Assembly: GCA_007117255.1 (NCBI GenBank)
Contig: SKGU01000381.1
Span: 1 to 11,317 of the forward strand
Length of the DNA: 11,317 bases
Direction of reading: 5' to 3'
Origin: Natronohydrobacter sp.
Lineage (GTDB): Bacteria > Pseudomonadota > Alphaproteobacteria > Rhodobacterales > Rhodobacteraceae
In this document: positions 1 to 7,378 of the stretch, piece by piece
Position numbering within the stretch: the first letter of the stretch is position 1
How the letters are laid out: each line of letters starts with the position of its first letter
Notes under the pieces: model-generated
Told to the model about the DNA's origin: nothing
What the model saw: only the letters and a program-made list of their open reading frames with translations
The model's database searches: none
Program-made: the position numbers and the translations under genes

Positions 1-401
1 AGGTTCACCTGTTCGGCGACGTCCTCCACAATCGCGCGCACTTGCGGCGATTGCAGCGCATCGCGCCAGAGCGTCATCGCCACACCTGCATGCACCGAAG
101 CGGCAAGCGCCAGGTTTTCCTCGACGGTCAGCCCGTCAAAGAGCGTGTTTTTCTGATAGCTGCGCGACAGGCCACGGCGCGCGCGCCGCGCAACAGGCAG
201 GTTGGTCACATCCTCGCCCGCAAGCAGGATCTGGCCTTTGTCAGGGGTGATCTCGCCCACAAGCTGGTTGAAAAGCGTGGTCTTGCCTGCGCCATTCGGC
301 CCAAGGATCACCCGCCGCTCGCCCCGCTCCAGCTTGAGCGAGACATTGCGCGTGACATGAACGGCCCCGAAACTCTTGTCGAGATTGCGTGTCTCAAGCA
401 T
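1..401 (-). CDS. LivG-type ABC transporter ATP-binding protein, N-terminal part (runs off left edge)
   Basis: This is the cytoplasmic ATPase subunit of a branched-chain-amino-acid-type (HAAT family) importer; it would energise the two permeases encoded just upstream. Only the first 133 codons are in the window. The Walker A motif GPNGAGKTT is at residues 34-42, and the Q-loop glutamine is at about residue 83 in SRSYQKNTLF, which is typical of LivG. The Walker B and signature motifs lie beyond the edge. The ATG at 401 overlaps the end of the preceding permease gene by 8 nt (ATGCTTGA), which points to translational coupling. From its operon position the cargo is probably benzoate or a related aromatic acid rather than leucine; that is inference. 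A LivF-type second ATPase would be expected further left. Confidence 0.93.
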   Translation of the reverse strand, partial: MLETRNLDKSFGAVHVTRNVSLKLERGERRVILGPNGAGKTTLFNQLVGEITPDKGQILLAGEDVTNLPVARRARRGLSRSYQKNTLFDGLTVEENLALAASVHAGVAMTLWRDALQSPQVRAIVEDVAEQVN

Positions 402-1398
402 CTTTCACAGCCTCCTCGGCATCTTCGCGGGTCTGGATGGATTGGATCACGCGGTCGGTCTTGGGACCGAAACGCGCCTCGATGAAGCCGAAGATGCCAT
501 TGGCGCGGCTCATCACGACAGCGATCAGGACCAGCCCGACAATCAGGTGCCAATAGGTCGTGACATGGCTCAGTTCATGTTTCAGCACGACAAAGGCAAC
601 CGCGCCGATCAGTGGCCCCACGAGCGTTCCCAGCCCACCAAGGATCACGACCACAAGCGCCTCGCCGGAAACAGTCCAATGCAGCAGATTGGGCGAGATG
701 AACAGGATATGCTGGGCGGCCAGAACACCCGCCAGCCCCGCCATCGCACCGGAAATGCCGAACACATCGGCCTTGACGCGCCAGACCGTCAGCCCCAAGG
801 CGCGCATGCGTTTTTCATTGTGCATGACGCCAGTGAGCGAACGGCCCAGACCGGAACGCAAGGTTGCGACCGCGATCAGATAGACCAGTCCCAAGAGCGC
901 AAGGCTGAACAGTGCAAAACTGCGGCCATCGTTCAGATCGACCCCGATGAAGGACAGATCGAACCGGCCCGGCCCCACCATCCCGTCATCACCACCGAAG
1001 AAGGGGCGCTCGAAGAAGAATGAATAGCCCATCTGACCAAAAGCGAGTGTGGCCATGATAAAATAGATACCATGGCTGCGCGCGCAGATTGCGCCGATGA
1101 TCCAGCCGGTTCCGGCCGTGATCGCAATCGCCGCGCTGGCCGCAACCCAAGGGTCCAGCCCCCCCTTGGTGGCCAGCGCCACAAAGGCATAGGCCCCCAG
1201 CCCCATCAGCGCGCCATGCGCGAGCGAGACCATGCCGCCGAAGCCTGCAACCAGATCAAGTGCAAGCACAAGGATCGCAAGGATCAGGATCTCGGTCAGG
1301 ATCTCCATTCCGAAATATCCAGCAGTGAAGGCCGTGAAAACCGCACCCGAGAACAGGATGATCAGCGCGGCATAGCGAAGCGGTGTATGTCGAAACAT
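394..1398 (-). CDS. LivM-type ABC transporter permease
   Basis: Inner-membrane permease of the branched-chain amino acid (LivM) family, 334 aa. It would form the translocation channel with the LivH-type protein encoded 5 nt upstream. Hydrophobic segments run through most of the protein, starting at about residues 9-28 and 32-52. The family motif around GGMVSLAHGALMGLGAYAF is at residues 54-72. The cytoplasmic loop that contacts the ATPase (GLAGVLAAQHILFISP, then VVVILGGLGTLVGPLIGA) is at about 221-266. The hydrophilic tail after residue 305 is slightly longer than in many LivM proteins. The stop overlaps the ATPase start. The position behind benABCD suggests transport of an aromatic acid, but family membership alone does not define the substrate. 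Confidence 0.93.
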   Translation of the reverse strand: MFRHTPLRYAALIILFSGAVFTAFTAGYFGMEILTEILILAILVLALDLVAGFGGMVSLAHGALMGLGAYAFVALATKGGLDPWVAASAAIAITAGTGWIIGAICARSHGIYFIMATLAFGQMGYSFFFERPFFGGDDGMVGPGRFDLSFIGVDLNDGRSFALFSLALLGLVYLIAVATLRSGLGRSLTGVMHNEKRMRALGLTVWRVKADVFGISGAMAGLAGVLAAQHILFISPNLLHWTVSGEALVVVILGGLGTLVGPLIGAVAFVVLKHELSHVTTYWHLIVGLVLIAVVMSRANGIFGFIEARFGPKTDRVIQSIQTREDAEEAVKDA

Positions 1399-1403
1399 CG
1401 GAA

Positions 1404-2273
1404 TTATCCTTTCGCTGGAAACAAACCCACGGGCTTCAAGAGCAGCACTGCCGCCAGAAGCGCGTAGATCAGGATCGAGGCCACACCGGGCAACAGCACC
1501 GCCCCGAAGGTCTGCACGAAGCCGTAGATAAGCGAGCCAGCAATCGCGCCCTTGAGCGAGCCAAGCCCGCCGATCACAATCACGATCAGCGTGGGGATCA
1601 GGATTTCCAGCCCCATGCCCGGTGTGACGCTCAGCAGCGGTGCGGCCACGGCCCCGGCAAGCCCCGCCAGCGCGCAGCCCACGCAGAAGACGATGAAGAA
1701 CAGCCGTTCCACATTGATCCCCATGCAGGCCGCCATGGCGTCATTATCGACGCCCGCCCGGATCATCGCGCCGATCTGGGTGCGGCTCAGGATCAGGGCA
1801 AGGGCTGCGAAGATTGCAAGGCCAAGCGCGATGATGAACAGTCGGTAGGCCGGATAACCAGTGCCGAAGATATCGACACGGCCCGACAGCGCGGCAGGCG
1901 TGTTGATCGCCAGCGCCAGATCGCCCCAGAAGATGCGCGTCAGGTCCAGAAGCACGAAGATCAGTCCGAAGGTGACCAGCACCTGCGCCATCGGCCCGGA
2001 TTTGCGCATCCGGCTGATCAGCCCACCATAAAGCGCCATGCCGACAACGGCGACACCCAGCGGCGCGACCAGAAGCGCCACCCAGAAACCAGCGGTGCTG
2101 GCGATGGTGGCAGCGAAGTAAGCCCCCAGCGCATAGAGCGCGCCATGGGCAAGGTTCACGAAATGCATCAGGCCGAAGATCACGGTCAGCCCGATGGACA
2201 GAAGAAACAGAAGCATGGACAGTTGCAGGGCGTTCAGGGTCTGCAATGTCCAGAAGCCGAGATCATGTGTCAT
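1404..2273 (-). CDS. LivH-type ABC transporter permease
   Basis: Inner-membrane permease of the LivH family, 289 aa, the usual length. It is hydrophobic throughout. The characteristic N-terminal motif (GLTVIFGLMHFVNLAHGALY) is at residues 28-47, and the cytoplasmic coupling region with VIVIGGLGSLKGAIAGSLIYG is at about 231-251. It would pair with the LivM-type protein to form the membrane pore. The ATG at 2273 is preceded by a strong GGGGAGGAG ribosome binding site about 6 nt upstream. The gene lies 61 nt downstream of the binding-protein gene, and a GC-rich hairpin occupies that gap. Substrate assignment to benzoate-like compounds rests on operon context only. Confidence 0.94.
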   Translation of the reverse strand: MTHDLGFWTLQTLNALQLSMLLFLLSIGLTVIFGLMHFVNLAHGALYALGAYFAATIASTAGFWVALLVAPLGVAVVGMALYGGLISRMRKSGPMAQVLVTFGLIFVLLDLTRIFWGDLALAINTPAALSGRVDIFGTGYPAYRLFIIALGLAIFAALALILSRTQIGAMIRAGVDNDAMAACMGINVERLFFIVFCVGCALAGLAGAVAAPLLSVTPGMGLEILIPTLIVIVIGGLGSLKGAIAGSLIYGFVQTFGAVLLPGVASILIYALLAAVLLLKPVGLFPAKG

Positions 2274-2304
2274 CGGGCTCTCCTCCCCGGTTGATCAGGT
2301 GAAA

Positions 2305-2326
2305 GGGGCCGCGCGATGGCGGCCCC
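2305..2326 (-). terminator. Intra-operon hairpin after the binding-protein gene (possible attenuator or mRNA stabiliser)
   Basis: A perfect 8-bp GC inverted repeat (GGGGCCGC / GCGGCCCC) encloses a 6-nt loop, just past the binding-protein stop at 2335. On the minus strand it is followed only by TTTC, so full termination is unlikely. Similar stem-loops between binding-protein and permease genes are known to protect the upstream mRNA 3' end or reduce read-through, which gives more binding protein than membrane subunits. That role is inferred here. Confidence 0.55.
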
Positions 2327-2334
2327 GGATGGGT

Positions 2335-3519
2335 TCAGTTGGTGGCAATCTCGGGCATCACGCAGCCATTGGCGGGGTCGGCCTCGGCGGGCAGGGTCGC
2401 GAGCACCTTTTGCGTCATCGCGCCATTCTCGCCGGTCACAGTTTCATAGACGAAGATCGGCTGGATGATGTTGTTCGTCGCCGGATCGATCGAGGTCGCA
2501 CCGCGCGGCCCGTCGAAGCTGGTCATGCGCAGCGCATTGGCAAGGCTTGCGCGATCCGTGGCCCCGGCGCGGATCGCATCGGTCAGGGCGCGCGCAGCGT
2601 CATAGCCATGGACCCCGTATTCCGACGGCAGGCGGCCGACAGTTGCCTGAAACGCGTCGACAAAAGCTAGGTTTTCAGCGTTGTCCGCCGTCGGCACATA
2701 GTGCAGCGCCGTGATCACGCCATTGGCGCTTTCGCCTTGAGCATTGACATAAAGCTGCGAGGTCAGGAAGCCCGAACCGTAGAGCGGCATCGTCTCGACC
2801 ATACCGAAACTATCGTACTGGTTCACGAAGGCGATCGCCTCGCCGCCCGCATAAAAGACATAGATCGCTTCTGCGCCAGAGGCGCGCGCCTGTGCCAGAT
2901 AGGGGCCGAAATCCTGCGTCTGCTGGAAGGGGGTCCAGCCCTGCCCGACGATCTCGCCACCAGCAGCGGTAAAGGTCTCGGTGAAGCCACCGATCATCTG
3001 TCGGCCAGCGGCATAATCTGCGCCCAAGGTATAGACGCGTGTGATCCCCTGTTCTGCCATCCAGCGCCCCATGGGGCGGTTGACCTGCCCGCTGGAAAAC
3101 GACAGCCGCGTGATATAGGGGCTGCACCGCTCGCCTGTGGCTTCGTCATTGCCGGCATTGGCCACAATCAGCGGCACCTGCGCGCCATGCACAAAATCAC
3201 GGATCGCACCCAGCACGCCCGAAGACACGATGCCGACCAGCACATCGGCGCGGTCTTGCATCACCAGCTTGCGCGCGCGGGCCAGACCGTTGGCGGGGTT
3301 CACTTCGGTATCTTCGCGGATGATGTTCAGATCGACGCCCAGATCGTTGCCGAAATGCTCCAGCCCCAGCCGGAAACCGGCCTCGATTTCTGTACCGAGC
3401 GACGCATAGACGCCCGAGAAGGGCAGAAGCAGGCCGACATTCAGCTTGTCCGCCAATGCCGATTGCGCGCCAAGGATCGTGGCAAGCCCGGTCAGGGCCG
3501 CCGTCAGGGTCTTTTTCAT
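2335..3519 (-). CDS. Periplasmic substrate-binding protein of a Liv/HAAT-type ABC transporter, probably for benzoate or a related aromatic acid
   Basis: Periplasmic binding protein of the Peripla_BP_6 (LivJ-like, type 1 fold) family, 394 aa. It would capture the substrate and deliver it to the LivH/LivM permeases. The N-terminus MKKTLTAALTGLATILG is a Sec signal peptide with a likely cleavage after ALA (residues 21-23). The mature protein opens with the family hallmark LNVGLLLPFSGVYASLG (about 26-42). It has only two cysteines, C132 and C386, which could form a disulfide. The ATG at 3519 is chosen over upstream in-frame starts because GGAGGAGG lies 7 nt before it and the signal peptide begins there. 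It lies 43 nt downstream of benD, which favours an aromatic-acid ligand; homologous Liv-type binding proteins for aromatic acids are known in Rhodopseudomonas and other proteobacteria. The exact ligand is not provable from sequence. Confidence 0.92.
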   Translation of the reverse strand: MKKTLTAALTGLATILGAQSALADKLNVGLLLPFSGVYASLGTEIEAGFRLGLEHFGNDLGVDLNIIREDTEVNPANGLARARKLVMQDRADVLVGIVSSGVLGAIRDFVHGAQVPLIVANAGNDEATGERCSPYITRLSFSSGQVNRPMGRWMAEQGITRVYTLGADYAAGRQMIGGFTETFTAAGGEIVGQGWTPFQQTQDFGPYLAQARASGAEAIYVFYAGGEAIAFVNQYDSFGMVETMPLYGSGFLTSQLYVNAQGESANGVITALHYVPTADNAENLAFVDAFQATVGRLPSEYGVHGYDAARALTDAIRAGATDRASLANALRMTSFDGPRGATSIDPATNNIIQPIFVYETVTGENGAMTQKVLATLPAEADPANGCVMPEIATN

Positions 3520-3562
3520 GGTGTTTCCTCCTCCAAGGATGGTTGGGCCGCCCAGGTTTGGG

Positions 3563-4342
3563 TCAGCCTTGATCGCCGCCACCAACCGGCAGAACCGAGC
3601 CGGTGATGTAGGATGCGTCATCGGACGCCAGAAACAGGATCGGTCGGGCCTGTTCTTCCAGCGTGCCATAGCGTTTCATGTGACTGGACTGGATGGTCTG
3701 ATCGACGATGGTCTGATACCAGTCTTCGCGCTGTTCTTCTGCCGCATTGGGGTTGCGCGGCACCTTGCGCGGTGGCGCTTCCGTGCCGCCCGGCGCTGTG
3801 GCCACCACACGGATGCCGCGTTCTGCCACTTCCCAGGCGAGGCTTGCGGTCAGCGCATTCACGCCGCCCTTCGCCGCCGCATAGGGCACACGGTTCAGGC
3901 CCCGCGTGGCGATGGACGACACATTCACGATCACACCCGTGCGTTGCGGCAGCATGTGATCGAGCGCCGCGCGGCAGCAATAAAGCGTCGGCATCAGCGA
4001 GCGGCGGATTTCCGCGTCGATCTGGGGGGCGTCGTAATGTTCAAAGGGTTTGGCCCAGATCGTGCCGCCAACATTGTTCACCAGAATGTCGATCCGGCCC
4101 CATGTTTCGGCCGCCCTGGCCATCGCCTTCGCGCAGCCCGCCCATGTTTCGAGGTTTACCGAGATCGCGTTTGCCTCGCCGCCCGCCTTGCGGATGGTCT
4201 TGACCACCTCGGTGCGGTGCGGCGAGCGATCCACGATCAGCACGCGCGCCCCCTCTAGCGCTGCCCCTTCCGCGACCGCGCGGCCTATGCCCTGCGCGGC
4301 GCCGGTCACGACCATGACCTTGCCTGCAAACCGCGCGCTCAT
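3563..4342 (-). CDS. benD: 1,6-dihydroxycyclohexa-2,4-diene-1-carboxylate dehydrogenase (benzoate cis-diol dehydrogenase)
   Basis: Cytoplasmic NAD-dependent short-chain dehydrogenase, 259 aa. It oxidises and decarboxylates the benzoate cis-diol made by BenABC to give catechol, CO2 and NADH. The cofactor motif TGAAQGIG is at residues 13-20, the NNVGG motif at 89-93, the catalytic serine in VNVSS at about 142-143, and the YAAAK active site has Tyr154 and Lys158. The stretch NNVGGTIWAKPFEHY is typical of BenD/XylL rather than generic reductases. The start at 4342 is chosen because the family N-terminus (MSARFAGKVMVVTG) begins there and its ATG overlaps the benC stop (ATGA). Longer in-frame starts would lie deep inside benC. 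The tight overlap implies coupled translation with the reductase. Confidence 0.94.
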   Translation of the reverse strand: MSARFAGKVMVVTGAAQGIGRAVAEGAALEGARVLIVDRSPHRTEVVKTIRKAGGEANAISVNLETWAGCAKAMARAAETWGRIDILVNNVGGTIWAKPFEHYDAPQIDAEIRRSLMPTLYCCRAALDHMLPQRTGVIVNVSSIATRGLNRVPYAAAKGGVNALTASLAWEVAERGIRVVATAPGGTEAPPRKVPRNPNAAEEQREDWYQTIVDQTIQSSHMKRYGTLEEQARPILFLASDDASYITGSVLPVGGGDQG

Positions 4343-5358
4343 GCGGCAGCGGCCTTTTCTTCGGTCGGGTTGAACTTCTCGAAATGGAAGCTGGCGGGCG
4401 TCACGCCCAGCGCCGCCATATGCGCGCGCACTGCATCCACCATCGGTGGTGGGCCGCAGAGATAGACATCGGCCTGCCCATGGCACAGGTCTTCGGCAGT
4501 CAGGTGATCCGTGACGAAGCCTTTGCGCGGGTGATCATCCTCTGGCGTGGCCAGAATGGTGATCACGCGCACCGTTCCGATACGTTCAGCCAAGGCTCGC
4601 AGGCGCTCCAGCTCCACCAGATCAGCGGCGCGGGTAACTGCGTAATAAAGCGTGATCGGCTGGTCGGTGCCCTGGTCTGCCACTCGCTCCAGCATCGACA
4701 GGAAGGGCGCAAGCCCCGTGCCGCCAGCCAGCCAGACTTGGGGCCGTGCAATCGGGCGCAGGTAAAATGCCCCCATCGGGCCGGTCAGCGTGACCTGCTC
4801 GCCTGCGGTTGCACGGGCCAGATAGCTGCTCATCACCCCACCGGGCAGGTTGCGGATGAGGAAACTCGCCTCCATCGCACCGGGCGCAGAGGAAAAGGAA
4901 TAAGACCGATGCTTGCCTGTGCCGGGGACGGAGACATTGACATATTGCCCCGGCAGGAACTGCATGGGCCGATCCAGCGTCAGCCGCAGCCCGAAAGAGG
5001 TTTCCGACAGCCGGTCCACCCCGGCCACGGTTGCGCCGATTTCCTCGGGCGCGGTCTTGCAGGCCGTGGATGAGGCCGGGATGCGGATCACGCAATCGCT
5101 TTGCGGCATCATCTGGCAGGTCAGGACATAGCCCTCGGCGGCTTCATCCTCGGTCATCGCCTCGTCGAGGTAGAATTCCAGCTCGTATTCGCCTTTCTCG
5201 GCAAAACACTTGCAGGTGCCACAGACCCCGTCGCGGCAATCCATCGGGATGTTGATCTTCTGGCGAAAGGCGGCTTCCGTCACCTTCTCATCGTCATCGC
5301 ATTGAATGACGCGGGTCACGCCATCCTCGAAATTCAGGGCAACACTATAGGTCGTCAT
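4339..5358 (-). CDS. benC: Benzoate 1,2-dioxygenase electron-transfer component (ferredoxin-FAD/NADH reductase)
   Basis: Cytoplasmic reductase, 339 aa, that passes electrons from NADH through FAD and a [2Fe-2S] cluster to the Rieske centre of BenA. Domains in order: a plant-type ferredoxin (about 1-95) with cluster ligands C41, C46, C49 and C81; an FAD-binding domain (about 105-205) with RSYSFSS at 151-157; and an NAD-binding domain (about 206-335) with GGTGLAP at 212-218 and CGPPPM at 301-306. The length and order match BenC/XylZ of class IB ring-hydroxylating systems. A GGGAGGAG ribosome binding site precedes the ATG at 5358. It follows benB by 69 nt and overlaps benD by 4 nt. Confidence 0.96.
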   Translation of the reverse strand: MTTYSVALNFEDGVTRVIQCDDDEKVTEAAFRQKINIPMDCRDGVCGTCKCFAEKGEYELEFYLDEAMTEDEAAEGYVLTCQMMPQSDCVIRIPASSTACKTAPEEIGATVAGVDRLSETSFGLRLTLDRPMQFLPGQYVNVSVPGTGKHRSYSFSSAPGAMEASFLIRNLPGGVMSSYLARATAGEQVTLTGPMGAFYLRPIARPQVWLAGGTGLAPFLSMLERVADQGTDQPITLYYAVTRAADLVELERLRALAERIGTVRVITILATPEDDHPRKGFVTDHLTAEDLCHGQADVYLCGPPPMVDAVRAHMAALGVTPASFHFEKFNPTEEKAAAA

Positions 5359-5377
5359 GGCAAACTCCTCCCTTGCG

Positions 5378-5397
5378 CGCGCCCTCCTCCGGGCGCG
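5378..5397 (-). other. Hairpin in the benB-benC gap
   Basis: A 7-bp perfect GC stem (CGCGCCC / GGGCGCG) with a 6-nt loop reading GGAGGA on the transcript lies between the benB stop and the benC ribosome binding site. No U-run follows, so it is not a terminator. The loop resembles a Shine-Dalgarno sequence, and the real one (GGGAGGAG) lies just downstream. It might adjust the benC:benAB ratio or mark an mRNA processing point; both ideas are speculative. Confidence 0.4.
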
Positions 5398-5427
5398 TGG
5401 GCTGGTATCCGTTCAGATGTGGCAGGC

Positions 5428-5949
5428 TCAGATGTGGTAGACGTCGATCACATGATGGATCTGGTCATTCTTCAGGATCACCTTCTTGGACGTGATCAGC
5501 GGCTTCTCTCCCCGCACATCGATTGTGTAGAAGGACGTGCCCCAATGCTGGTCGGTCGTCCCATAGCGATAGGTCATCGTCACCCAGTTGAAGCGCAACG
5601 TCACGATCCCGCCCTGCTGGCTCAGCACTTCGATATTCGACAGGTGGTGATTGGTGCGCGGCTCTGGCAGTGAAGTGGCCGAAGAACGATCCGTCTTGAT
5701 GCGAAACACGCGATCCTCAATCCCTGAACGGTCTGGATAGTAGATCAACGACATCTCGTTTAACGGGTCTTCGGTCAGGCGATCCTCGTCATCCCAGGTG
5801 GGCATCCAGAACGGGCAGTCTTTGGCGTAGAAACTCAGCCATGTATCCCAGTCGCGATCATCGAGCGCGCGGGCCTCAGAATAGAGGAAGGCCGCGATCT
5901 CGGCATGGGTCAGGGTTTTGGCGGGGCGATCAAGCGTGGTTGTGCTCAT
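5428..5949 (-). CDS. benB: Benzoate 1,2-dioxygenase small (beta) subunit
   Basis: Structural beta subunit of the alpha3-beta3 Rieske oxygenase that dihydroxylates benzoate, 173 aa. It has the ring-hydroxylating beta fold (SnoaL/NTF2-like). Recognisable family stretches are EARALDDRDWDTWLSFYAKD (about 26-45), FWMPTWDDEDRLTEDP, EMSLIYYPDR, and the C-terminal HHVIDVYHI ending typical of BenB. The beta subunit carries no metal ligands and mainly stabilises the oxygenase. It starts 12 nt after the benA stop with AAGGAG upstream, consistent with stoichiometric co-expression. The length is slightly greater than the roughly 160 aa common for the family, from a short N-terminal addition. Confidence 0.95.
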   Translation of the reverse strand: MSTTTLDRPAKTLTHAEIAAFLYSEARALDDRDWDTWLSFYAKDCPFWMPTWDDEDRLTEDPLNEMSLIYYPDRSGIEDRVFRIKTDRSSATSLPEPRTNHHLSNIEVLSQQGGIVTLRFNWVTMTYRYGTTDQHWGTSFYTIDVRGEKPLITSKKVILKNDQIHHVIDVYHI

Positions 5950-5961
5950 GGTCTGCGCTCC

Positions 5962-7350
5962 TTATTCTGCAGCGACTTGCGCATCGGGCGCAGTTTCGCG
6001 TTCCTTGGCGATGGCTTCGGCCATGCGTTCGGTCCATTGCTTGTGCTGGATCACGAAAAGCCCTTCATCTTCGGTCCGTGCGCCCGACAGGATCGGGTTG
6101 ATCCCCAGCGCCTTCGCGTCCTCGTCCGGGCCTTCGATCCACTGAGTCGCCCCACGGCAGATGTCATTCCAGGGCGCATGCGCCGCGCCTGCATAGCCAC
6201 GCTGGGTCGCGCGGAATTCCTCGGTGTCGTCGGGCGTCGCCATGCCAGAGGCGTTGAAGAAATCTTCATACTGGCGGATGCGGCGGGTGCGGGCTTCTTG
6301 AGACTCGCCCTTGGGCGCGATGCAGTAGATCGTCACTTCGGTCTTGTCGACGCTGACGGGGCGGAACACCCTGATCTGGCTGGAGAACTGGTCCATCAGG
6401 AACACATTGGGATAGAGGCACAGATTGCGCAGCACGCCCACCATCCATTCTGCCTTGGTCTGGCCATAGCGCTCGGTCCATTCGCCAAGGCGCGGATAGT
6501 TGGGGCGGTTGGTCGGATCGGACCACGCGGTCCAGAGCAGAAGATGCCCATTCACATAGGAATGAAAGCCACCCCGCTGCTTGGCCCATTTGGACGCATC
6601 GGTGGCCTTGATATTGTCTTCTTTCCCGTCGGCCGTGCGATGTGCTGTCGTGGCCACATAGTTCCAATGCACCGCCGAGACATGATAGCCATCGGCGCCG
6701 TTTTCCGCCTGCAACTTCCAGTTGCCATCGAACGTGTAGGTGGACGACCCGCGCAGCACTTCCATGCCGTCGTCGGACTGGTCGACGATGATGTCGATCA
6801 TCTTGCGCGCTTCGCCCAGATAGTCTTCGAGCGGCTGCACATCGGCATTGAGCGAGCCGAACAGGAACCCGCGATAATTCTCGAACCGCGCCACGCGCTT
6901 CAAGTCGTGGCTACCATCCTTGTTGAATTGCTCAGGATAGCCTGCGCCATTGGGGTCTTTCACCTTCAAGAGCTTCCCTGTGTTCGAAAATGTCCAGCCG
7001 TGGAACGGGCAGGTAAAGGTTTTCTGGTTGCGCCGTTTGAACCGGCACAGCATCGCACCCCGGTGCGAACAGGCATTGACCAGCGCGTGCAGCTGCCCTT
7101 CCTTGTCGCGGGTGATCACGACGGGTGTGCGGCCCATATGCAGGGTCAAATAATCGCCGGGGTTCGGTATCTGGCTTTCATGGGCCATGTAGATCCAGTT
7201 GCCCTCGAAGATATGCTTCATCTCCAGCTCGAACAGCTCCTCGTCCGTAAACATGTCACGGCGCGCACGGTAGATACCGTTTTCCGGGTCGTCCTGGACG
7301 ATGCCGTCCAGACGGCGCTCCAGCTCGTCAAGATTGGATTGGGTGAACAT
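5962..7350 (-). CDS. benA: Benzoate 1,2-dioxygenase large (alpha) subunit, Rieske non-haem iron oxygenase
   Basis: Catalytic subunit, 462 aa, that adds both atoms of O2 to the benzoate ring to form the cis-1,2-diol. The Rieske [2Fe-2S] motif C-x-H ... C-x2-H is at C94, H96, C114 and H117. The mononuclear iron site follows the motif AENGADGYHVSAVHWNY: D220 is the likely bridging Asp to the neighbouring Rieske centre, and H223 and H228 are ligands. The third ligand is an Asp in TPDDTEEF (about 374-375). Overall length and the QAENGADGYH motif match BenA/XylX rather than naphthalene-type enzymes. The start at 7350 is chosen over one 36 nt upstream because GAGGAGGAGG lies about 8 nt before it and the family N-terminus fits. 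The catB stop is 28 nt upstream. Substituted benzoates such as toluate are possible substrates; benzoate is the best guess. Confidence 0.96.
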   Translation of the reverse strand: MFTQSNLDELERRLDGIVQDDPENGIYRARRDMFTDEELFELEMKHIFEGNWIYMAHESQIPNPGDYLTLHMGRTPVVITRDKEGQLHALVNACSHRGAMLCRFKRRNQKTFTCPFHGWTFSNTGKLLKVKDPNGAGYPEQFNKDGSHDLKRVARFENYRGFLFGSLNADVQPLEDYLGEARKMIDIIVDQSDDGMEVLRGSSTYTFDGNWKLQAENGADGYHVSAVHWNYVATTAHRTADGKEDNIKATDASKWAKQRGGFHSYVNGHLLLWTAWSDPTNRPNYPRLGEWTERYGQTKAEWMVGVLRNLCLYPNVFLMDQFSSQIRVFRPVSVDKTEVTIYCIAPKGESQEARTRRIRQYEDFFNASGMATPDDTEEFRATQRGYAGAAHAPWNDICRGATQWIEGPDEDAKALGINPILSGARTEDEGLFVIQHKQWTERMAEAIAKERETAPDAQVAAE

Positions 7351-7378
7351 GGCTTTCCTCCTCCTCAGGATGTGGGAC

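Noticed and set aside
1383..2294. A 303-codon plus-strand frame opposite the LivH-type permease gene
   Set aside because: The translation is rich in His, Gln, Asp and Arg with no hydrophobic core, the typical antisense shadow of a membrane-protein gene.
2701..3606. A 301-codon plus-strand frame opposite the binding-protein gene
   Set aside because: Antisense shadow; the minus-strand gene has a signal peptide, ribosome binding site and family motifs, while this frame has none.
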